NCBI GenBank assembly: GCA_002451795.1
Contig: DKDJ01000005.1
Span: 1 to 58,360, forward strand
DNA from: Bacteroidales bacterium UBA6851
GTDB lineage: Bacteria > Bacteroidota > Bacteroidia > Bacteroidales > UBA932
DNA: 58,360 nt
Direction of reading: 5' to 3'
This document shows positions 53,021 to 58,360 of this stretch, piece after piece; position 1 is the stretch's first letter; every line of letters begins with the position of its first letter. Both the position numbers and the translations under genes were made by a program. A model generated the notes under the pieces. That model was not told the origin of the DNA. It did not search any database and saw only the letters and a list, made by a program, of their open reading frames with translations.

Positions 53021-53028
53021 CGAAGATA
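53021..53028 (-). promoter_or_regulatory. Probable rpiB -7 element (TATCTTCG)
   Basis: One mismatch from TAnnTTTG on the minus strand, 20 bases before the rpiB ATG. It mirrors the uxaC -7 element in an imperfect inverted repeat (53020-53048). Confidence 0.45.
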
Positions 53029-53039
53029 CATATTTTTCG

Positions 53040-53047
53040 TATCTTTG
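53040..53047 (+). promoter_or_regulatory. uxaC promoter -7 element (TATCTTTG)
   Basis: A perfect TAnnTTTG on the plus strand, 46 bases before the uxaC ATG. A short inverted repeat, TTTGCC (53044-53049) and GGCAAA (53065-53070), follows in the leader. Confidence 0.6.
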
Positions 53048-53093
53048 CCAAACGTCCCATTTTGGGCAAACCACTTAAAAAAACACACTTCAG

Positions 53094-54509
53094 ATGAGTT
53101 TCATTAACGACAATTTCCTTCTTTCTACAGATAGCGCTCGTGAATTGTTTCATTCACACGCCAAGTCGCTACCAATAATCGACTACCACTGTCACCTGTC
53201 CCCACGGCAAATTGCACAGAACATACAATTCAGGGACATAACCCAGTTATGGCTTGTAGACGGACATGCAGGAGACCACTATAAGTGGAGAGCTATGCGT
53301 GCAAATGGTGTCAGCGAAGACTACATTACAGGTGGAAAACATAGCGCATGGGAGACGTTCGAGAAATGGGCACAAACGATGCCATACACGCTGCGTAATC
53401 CTCTATACCATTGGAGTCACCTCGAACTCAGTAGAGTATTTGGCATAGACAAGACTCTCAATCCATCCACAGCAAGAGAGATATTTGAAGAGTGCAATGC
53501 CAAGCTCGCCACTGATGAATTCAGAGGGCAGAGTCTCATACGCAAGTTTAACGTGGAGACAGTCTGCACTACCGATGATCCGGCAGACGACCTCAGGTGG
53601 CACAAAATGATATCCGAGCATCCGTTTGGAACCAAAGTACTACCAACCTGGAGGCCAGACAAAGCCATGGCTATAGAGAATTCCAAAGATTACAAGGATT
53701 ACATTCATACTCTTGAAGAAGCCGCCGATATGGAAATACATAGTTATGCGGATCTTCGTGAGGCTCTTCAGAAACGGCACAACTTCTTCGATTCCATGGG
53801 CTGCCGACTCTCTGACCATGGGCTGAGTTCTTTCTATGCATCAGACTACACTGAATCTGAAATAGAACGCATCTTCCAAAATATTATGGAAGGCAAGACA
53901 CCGTCAGCAGAGCAGTCAGATAAATTCAGAAGCGCATTCCTATTCGATCAAGGAGTCATGGATGCAGAATCAGGATGGGCGCAACAATTCCACGTTGGTC
54001 CTATCAGAAACAACAACAGCCGAATGTTTGCCACCGCCGGTCCAGATACCGGATATGACTCCATCAATGACCTTCCACTCGCCGAATGCGGAAACAGATT
54101 CTTTGACAGGCTTGAGAGCAAGGGCAAACTCGCCAAGACTATCCTCTACTGCCTCAACCCCAAGGACAACGAGACCCTTATGAGTATGGCTTACAATTTC
54201 AACGATGGAAGTATCCCTGGGAAGATGCAGTTTGGCTCTGGATGGTGGTTCCTCGATCAAGAGGTTGGCATGAGACGGCAGATCGACTGCCTTTCCATGC
54301 TTGGACTGCTCAGCAGGTTTGTGGGCATGCTAACTGACTCGAGAAGTTTCATAAGTTACCCTCGCCACGAATACTTCCGACGTATCCTATGCGACATATT
54401 GGGTTCTGACATAGAGAGCGGCCGCATACCTCTATCCGAAATGGATAGGGTTCGCCAAATGGTGGAGGACATCTCATACTACAATGCCAAGAATTACTTT
54501 AGGTTTTAA
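53094..54509 (+). CDS. uxaC: Uronate isomerase (glucuronate isomerase)
   Basis: Protein of 471 residues, the normal length, converting glucuronate to fructuronate and galacturonate to tagaturonate, the first step of uronic acid breakdown. The N-terminal IIDYHCHLSPRQIA carries the metal-binding HxH of the amidohydrolase fold. VCTTDDPADDLRWH and FLDQEVGMRRQIDCLSMLGLLSRFVGMLTDSRSF (54250-54351) are also characteristic. No other uronate genes lie nearby, so it is transcribed alone. Confidence 0.97.
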   Translation: MSFINDNFLLSTDSARELFHSHAKSLPIIDYHCHLSPRQIAQNIQFRDITQLWLVDGHAGDHYKWRAMRANGVSEDYITGGKHSAWETFEKWAQTMPYTLRNPLYHWSHLELSRVFGIDKTLNPSTAREIFEECNAKLATDEFRGQSLIRKFNVETVCTTDDPADDLRWHKMISEHPFGTKVLPTWRPDKAMAIENSKDYKDYIHTLEEAADMEIHSYADLREALQKRHNFFDSMGCRLSDHGLSSFYASDYTESEIERIFQNIMEGKTPSAEQSDKFRSAFLFDQGVMDAESGWAQQFHVGPIRNNNSRMFATAGPDTGYDSINDLPLAECGNRFFDRLESKGKLAKTILYCLNPKDNETLMSMAYNFNDGSIPGKMQFGSGWWFLDQEVGMRRQIDCLSMLGLLSRFVGMLTDSRSFISYPRHEYFRRILCDILGSDIESGRIPLSEMDRVRQMVEDISYYNAKNYFRF

Positions 54510-54535
54510 TTAGGGCGACCTCTTAGGAAACAAGG

Positions 54536-54576
54536 AAAGGGGACTGACTAAAAATCCAATAGTCAGTCCTCTTTTA
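54536..54576. terminator. Bidirectional terminator between uxaC and the fimbrillin-like gene
   Basis: A 14-bp stem with one G-T pair (54536-54549 with 54561-54574) encloses an 11-base A-rich loop and is flanked by A-rich and T-rich sequence. It can stop both convergent transcripts. Confidence 0.8.
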
Positions 54577-54607
54577 GCAAACCAATGATTATTCTCTTCG
54601 TATGTAT

Positions 54608-56296
54608 CTAGAATGCCAGCACAGCTCTTGTCTCAGACACTCCGAAAGTACTATAACTAATTACAGAGAAGTCATTATAGAACGAAACGAGTCTCGCGGC
54701 ATATGATATGTCCCCTGTGCTGAAATATGTCCAGCTATGTGAAGAAGACCACAATGCCCCCGTAGCCCCACTGAACAGATCCCTTTCCTCAGATGGAATC
54801 TTCTCCAGATATGAATCCATAAATTTAATCATATCAGCACAGTAACTTGCATCCACAAGGAAATCCCCATTTCCGTTGAAATCCCTTATATGGTCATCAA
54901 AATCAACTTTCCCAAGATTAGCAAAAGCATCCATAAGTTGCCCCGCTGAAGGAAGATACCATCCGGTAGAATACGACGGTGCCGGCACCTGATCGCCAAA
55001 AGCTACAACGGCTGAGAAAGCAGGATACCAGCCTTTCTCCATATCGGCAGCACGACGGGTGCGGATGACTACATTGTTCCAATAGCCATTAATATCCGCA
55101 CGGTTGAGCTCATAGGAGTGCATATAATCTTTAGTATCAGTAATAAAAGGAAGATACATTCCAGGATAGTCAGGGTCTTCCACACTTTCATTACGATTAC
55201 CGTCATCTTTTCCTTCAGGATAATCATCAAACCACTTCATAGAAGTATTTCCCTTATATGAAGGCATTCTGGCAGAGAGCACAAGTGCATGAGCGCCAGC
55301 AAGAACCGACTTCTCTTTGTCAGAAATACGGGAAAGATCGGTCTGAAATACAACCCCTGCTACACCAGACGGAGCCTGGCTCATCTCCCGAACTGTTTCA
55401 ACAGGTAAAATTGACCCATCACCATAGAAAAGATCTCCGACCGAGAGCTCTCTTGCACCCCCGTCCTTAAACGAGCCTTCTTCAAGGAAAGAGAGTTTGC
55501 CACTTTCAGTGCCGAGTTGTACATCAAATGACTTTGAGACTCCAGCTTCATCATAACTTACGGTCAGATGTTTCCCCTCTTCCGGATAATAGTAAAACGT
55601 ATAATAGAAAGGAATGGTACCAGGAGTGATAGTCTTATCCCCTAGAGACACTTTCATGTTGCTACAACTTGAAGGGGTGGTATACTTAAATCCACTATGA
55701 GTGCTATAAACCGTACCATCAGTAAGACTCCATGCGGCAACAGACATTAGATGTTCCAGAATCGCAGTCACAGACAGCTCTGTATCAGTCTTTTCCACCG
55801 TCGCCTTCGCCACTGAAAGGTCAAAGGCCTTCGTTCTGGCAATATTGTCTGGAGACTGGTCGTATGTAACTCCTCTAAGAGCAAGTTCCTTGAAGAAATC
55901 GGCAGCATTAGACGCCGACTTGTCCACATACTCAGACGCATCCGCGCAGAATGGAAAATAAACAAAGCCAAGTTCACTTCCAGTAACAGACACAGTCTTA
56001 TCGGCATTCCATGTACTTCCATCATAAGTAAGCCGGATATTGGCTTCAACTATCTCGCCATCGCGGACAAGAAAAACGCCTATCTCATCCCCAGCGACAA
56101 AGTCTTTAGCAAGAAGATGTGATTTTGGAACACTCTCGAAAAAGCCTGAATCCGTAATCGCCACCACAAGTGGGAGCTCCTCCACTGGCTCAACGACGTC
56201 TTTAGTACAAGCACCAAAAGAAAGTAAAGCTAAAAGCGCTACGCCAACCGCCACAAGAGAGGTGCGAAGATGCTCCAATAAAGAAAATCTAATCAT
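54608..56296 (-). CDS. Fimbrillin-like (Mfa-like) surface lipoprotein with FISUMP/DUF1566-type C-terminal region
   Basis: Protein of 562 residues from the ATG at 56296; a GTG four codons upstream is possible. The signal ends LLSFGAC (Cys at 30). The N-terminal half (about 40-290) has the Bacteroidota fimbrillin pattern: SGFFES and KDFVAGDEIGVFLVRDG followed by YDGSTWNADKTV and FVYFPF. The C-terminal half (about 310-562) resembles surface domains of the DUF1566/Fib_succ_major type: GWYLPSAGQLMDAF, ALWSSSHSW, and a closing ETRAVLAF. It is likely a cell-surface adhesin or structural subunit; both family calls are by resemblance. A -7 element precedes it. Confidence 0.65.
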   Translation of the reverse strand: MIRFSLLEHLRTSLVAVGVALLALLSFGACTKDVVEPVEELPLVVAITDSGFFESVPKSHLLAKDFVAGDEIGVFLVRDGEIVEANIRLTYDGSTWNADKTVSVTGSELGFVYFPFCADASEYVDKSASNAADFFKELALRGVTYDQSPDNIARTKAFDLSVAKATVEKTDTELSVTAILEHLMSVAAWSLTDGTVYSTHSGFKYTTPSSCSNMKVSLGDKTITPGTIPFYYTFYYYPEEGKHLTVSYDEAGVSKSFDVQLGTESGKLSFLEEGSFKDGGARELSVGDLFYGDGSILPVETVREMSQAPSGVAGVVFQTDLSRISDKEKSVLAGAHALVLSARMPSYKGNTSMKWFDDYPEGKDDGNRNESVEDPDYPGMYLPFITDTKDYMHSYELNRADINGYWNNVVIRTRRAADMEKGWYPAFSAVVAFGDQVPAPSYSTGWYLPSAGQLMDAFANLGKVDFDDHIRDFNGNGDFLVDASYCADMIKFMDSYLEKIPSEERDLFSGATGALWSSSHSWTYFSTGDISYAARLVSFYNDFSVISYSTFGVSETRAVLAF

Positions 56297-56325
56297 ATTA
56301 TAATCCACATTCTGAATTTATCGTC

Positions 56326-56333
56326 CAAATTTA
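56326..56333 (-). promoter_or_regulatory. -7 element of the fimbrillin-like gene (TAAATTTG)
   Basis: A perfect TAnnTTTG on the minus strand, 29 bases before the ATG at 56296. The rest of the 146-base gap up to the next gene (56443) shows no further signal that I can support. Confidence 0.55.
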
Positions 56334-56442
56334 CTCATTTATCCCCACATTCCAAATTCTATTTCGGGAAGTCGTTATTCGTGATTTTTCCGTTGTCTTA
56401 ACTCCGTGTCCAATATTGGGGGACCATTATACAATTATGTTT

Positions 56443-57138
56443 TTACCATATTTCGAGCCAATAGAAGGCGTAACAGTTTTTGTCGTCAAACGCGGCACCG
56501 CTACTATATCCAGACCCAACTCCTTTTGATTGTAGAAACTTATAGTAATCATCTTTCAGGTTATTCTGAACTAGTGATTTAAACCCCCTATGGAAATAAA
56601 AGATATCTTTATAAAAAGGGCGATAGTTAAACATATCTGGGGCTTTCCAGTTTAATAATCCATGCAACTGATCAGGAACGATATAACTGTCGGAAGATAA
56701 ATTTGTCAAAGCATCTTTGTATTGTGTAGAAGAATCTAGCGCATCACCAAATATGCTAATAGTGTTAGCAGTACTATCAACACAAAGGATAGCACTTCGC
56801 TGCGCGTTGCTTTTCAGCTGATTATAAAGTACTGTATCTTTAATTTCGTATTCTGAAATGTAATATAAGCGATTATAATTATGCTGAAATTGTAGATCTA
56901 TCTCCAATGACCATCCGATGCTATGTAATATGATGTCCTTTTGCCCATATAAAATAGGAATTTCAGATTTTAGAGAGTCTGGAAATACTGGATTCATAAT
57001 CAGAGAACACTCTGCTTTTTCTTCCCTCTGGATTTTCCTAGAGTCATTATATACTTTAAGACGCTGCACACCAATGGCTATGCATGACACAGTGATGACA
57101 ACAATTATTGAGACGTAAATACTCTTTGCTTTCACCAT
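56443..57138 (-). CDS. Membrane-anchored protein ending in DKN...YWLEIW (paralogue of the upstream lipoprotein)
   Basis: Protein of 231 residues from the ATG at 57138, which overlaps the upstream stop by 7 bases; an ATG four codons earlier is possible. One N-terminal membrane segment (about 6-23) suggests a periplasm-facing protein. The last 22 residues align without gaps to the end of the upstream gene product (12 identities), finishing DKNCYAFYWLEIW, and an inner IVPDQL matches IVPDDV. I recognise no family. Position behind an Rhs-type tail makes an immunity or accessory role plausible. Base composition is more AT-rich than in the housekeeping part. Confidence 0.65.
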   Translation of the reverse strand: MVKAKSIYVSIIVVITVSCIAIGVQRLKVYNDSRKIQREEKAECSLIMNPVFPDSLKSEIPILYGQKDIILHSIGWSLEIDLQFQHNYNRLYYISEYEIKDTVLYNQLKSNAQRSAILCVDSTANTISIFGDALDSSTQYKDALTNLSSDSYIVPDQLHGLLNWKAPDMFNYRPFYKDIFYFHRGFKSLVQNNLKDDYYKFLQSKGVGSGYSSGAAFDDKNCYAFYWLEIW

Positions 57139-57752
57139 ATCTCTGTCCAATATATGATAGACTTGTTTTTGTCACTACATACTGCCCCAGCGGAGGCTCC
57201 CTTGCTATATGATTTTGGCAGGTGTTTTCTGATGACTCTTATTCGCTTCACATTTTTCAAGTTGTTTAAATAATTGATCGCCGTAACATAGCACTTATCG
57301 TATGAATCGTCCCCGTCTACCTCATAAGGTTGGAGCCCTTTTATCGCGCAATAGACATCATCGGGAACAATTATAAGACCATCTTGGAAATCTTCCGCGT
57401 GATGGAAATTGCACATAAACATCATTATGCAAGAGATTCTTGGGTCTTCCATATCGCTTATTATAGAAAGGCCTTTCAGCCTTTTTATTTCTTCGTCGTA
57501 GTCAGATTGATTGTCAAAATGTCTTCGTTCTATGCATTGACAAGGAATGGTATATTTTCTAAAAAGGTTGGAACCCAACAAATAATGATTCTTGCTTGCA
57601 CTATCTTTGTCATAAAAGTGCTGAGTCAGTTCTTGTGGCAGTTCACTATCCCATATACTCAGAGTTCTGGACTCGTCATAATATTCGCTATGGCTACATG
57701 AACCAAGAATGAGTAGTCCAATTAGTAAAAACAATGACTTGATTTTTTTCAT
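57132..57752 (-). CDS. Lipoprotein ending in DKN...YWTEIW, candidate immunity protein
   Basis: Protein of 206 residues with a clear lipoprotein signal ending LLILGSC (Cys at 19), so exported and lipid-anchored. Start ATG overlaps the Rhs-type frame stop by 4 bases (ATGA), a sign of translational coupling. The C-terminus DKNKSIIYWTEIW is shared with the downstream paralogue. No known family was recognised. Lipoprotein immunity proteins often follow Rhs or other polymorphic toxins; that role is inferred from position alone. Confidence 0.68.
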   Translation of the reverse strand: MKKIKSLFLLIGLLILGSCSHSEYYDESRTLSIWDSELPQELTQHFYDKDSASKNHYLLGSNLFRKYTIPCQCIERRHFDNQSDYDEEIKRLKGLSIISDMEDPRISCIMMFMCNFHHAEDFQDGLIIVPDDVYCAIKGLQPYEVDGDDSYDKCYVTAINYLNNLKNVKRIRVIRKHLPKSYSKGASAGAVCSDKNKSIIYWTEIW

Positions 57753-58360
57753 AAACTTGTTGCAATTGTTTTGACGACCTCAATAATGATATTCTTTAAT
57801 AACTCCGTATCCACCTCCGGGGAGAAATCGTATGAATACTCCCTATACTCTATAAACTCATTAATCTCTCCATTAATGGGGAATGGAAAAACATTTCTTT
57901 TAGTTTTAGTAGTTTTGATATACTTTGCAGATATTGTGTGCTTATTTGCGTTTTTAGGAACATATCGCGATTCCAATATATTCTCGGTGAGATCATCTTT
58001 TTGTACTATTGATATTTGGCTCATTCCCTCTGGATATCTCATAATTGTTTCTTTGACATGTACTAATTCTTTTGTCGTTTTAAACTCATATCTAATATGA
58101 GACATCATTTGCTTTGAAACACGTGAATCAAACAAAAAGCCGCCGTTTAAATCACATAAATGATCGTACTGTCTTACGATAAGTGAATCGTATTTGGAGT
58201 TTGAGAACAAAAGCGACCAGTCTTTAGAGTCGTAGTTACTATTCTCGGACATAATAAGAAGCGCCTTGTTATAATAAATTTGTCCTGTTTTCGTGTTCTG
58301 GAACCAACTTCTCCCATCCGGGTCTATAAAGTTGACCAGGTCTCCATCACAATAGGCGTA
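57749..58360 (-). CDS. C-terminal end of an Rhs/YD-repeat protein with nonconserved tail (partial, runs off the right edge)
   Basis: An internal ATG at 58252 gives 167 residues, but the frame stays open through the window edge, adding 36 codons. These encode YAYCDGDLVNFIDPDGRSW, the end of the Rhs-associated core domain (consensus like YxYCxNNPxxxxDPDG). The visible 203 residues are therefore the core end plus a tail of about 185 residues with no motif I know. In Rhs proteins this position holds the variable toxin domain. Confidence is high for the Rhs core end, low for a toxin activity. The tail is AT-rich, as is usual for exchanged tips. Confidence 0.82.
   Translation of the reverse strand, partial: YAYCDGDLVNFIDPDGRSWFQNTKTGQIYYNKALLIMSENSNYDSKDWSLLFSNSKYDSLIVRQYDHLCDLNGGFLFDSRVSKQMMSHIRYEFKTTKELVHVKETIMRYPEGMSQISIVQKDDLTENILESRYVPKNANKHTISAKYIKTTKTKRNVFPFPINGEINEFIEYREYSYDFSPEVDTELLKNIIIEVVKTIATSL

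Noticed and set aside
57749..58252. Complete 167-residue protein starting at 58252
   Set aside because: The frame continues upstream without a stop to the window edge and encodes an Rhs core end motif there, so the ATG is internal.

Overview
The window is a stretch of Bacteroidales-type chromosome. Three things point there: repeated TAnnTTTG -7 elements (the Bacteroidota housekeeping promoter, twice with TTG exactly 19 nt upstream), Bacteroidota family proteins (DUF3078, DUF4837, WbqC-like, DoxX/BT_3928-like, fimbrillin-like), and a dcw cluster in Bacteroidota order (mraZ-rsmH-ftsL-ftsI-murE-mraY-murD-ftsW-murG-murC-ftsQ-ftsA-ftsZ, no murF or ddl). The genus cannot be fixed. Several traits are unlike the familiar members of the phylum: LpxC is not fused to FabZ, RimP lacks its C-terminal domain, and FtsI has no PASTA tail.

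Layout. 1-277: degenerate short repeats and a terminator. 278-4077 (minus): an exported alpha/beta hydrolase, groES-groEL, and a TrmH-family methyltransferase divergent from glyA (4134-5486, plus). 5595-10024 (minus): rimP-nusA-infB, with a strong terminator-like hairpin between promoter and rimP. 10122-15007 (minus): proS, a DUF3078 barrel, tilS and a membrane-anchored GNAT protein. 15163-21426 (plus): a DPW-repeat lipoprotein, a FadL-type outer-membrane protein, lpxD-lpxC-lpxA and a WbqC-like protein, i.e. an envelope/lipid A block. 21414-23212 (minus): a CPBP protease and a nucleotidyltransferase. 23271-23594 (plus): an FtsB/DivIC-like protein. 23576-29476 (minus): a tight run ruvX-def-manB/pgm-M23/LysM-tmk-DoxX-folP. 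29526-33840 (plus): a degenerate LytM protein, dxr, rseP and a DUF4837 lipoprotein. 33841-34354: tRNA-Glu, rpsT and tRNA-Pro. 34405-35085: a T9G11 tract and a lipoprotein gene frameshifted at its second codon. 35186-51773 (plus): the MraZ operator and the whole dcw cluster running into gltX. 51770-53000 (minus): rpiB-truB. 53094-54509 (plus): uxaC.

54608-58360 (minus) is accessory DNA. It holds a fimbrillin-like lipoprotein, then an AT-rich block in which a reading frame entering from the right edge carries an Rhs core end motif followed by a nonconserved tail. That frame overlaps by ATGA a lipoprotein gene, which overlaps a related membrane-anchored gene; both end in DKN...YW-x-EIW. This is the arrangement expected of a polymorphic Rhs toxin with downstream immunity candidates, and it is the best candidate for an undescribed system here.

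Most of the window is compact housekeeping sequence: many genes overlap by 1-23 bases and three convergent pairs overlap at their 3' ends. No CRISPR array, insertion sequence or rRNA was seen, and no gene-free stretch exceeds 300 bases.
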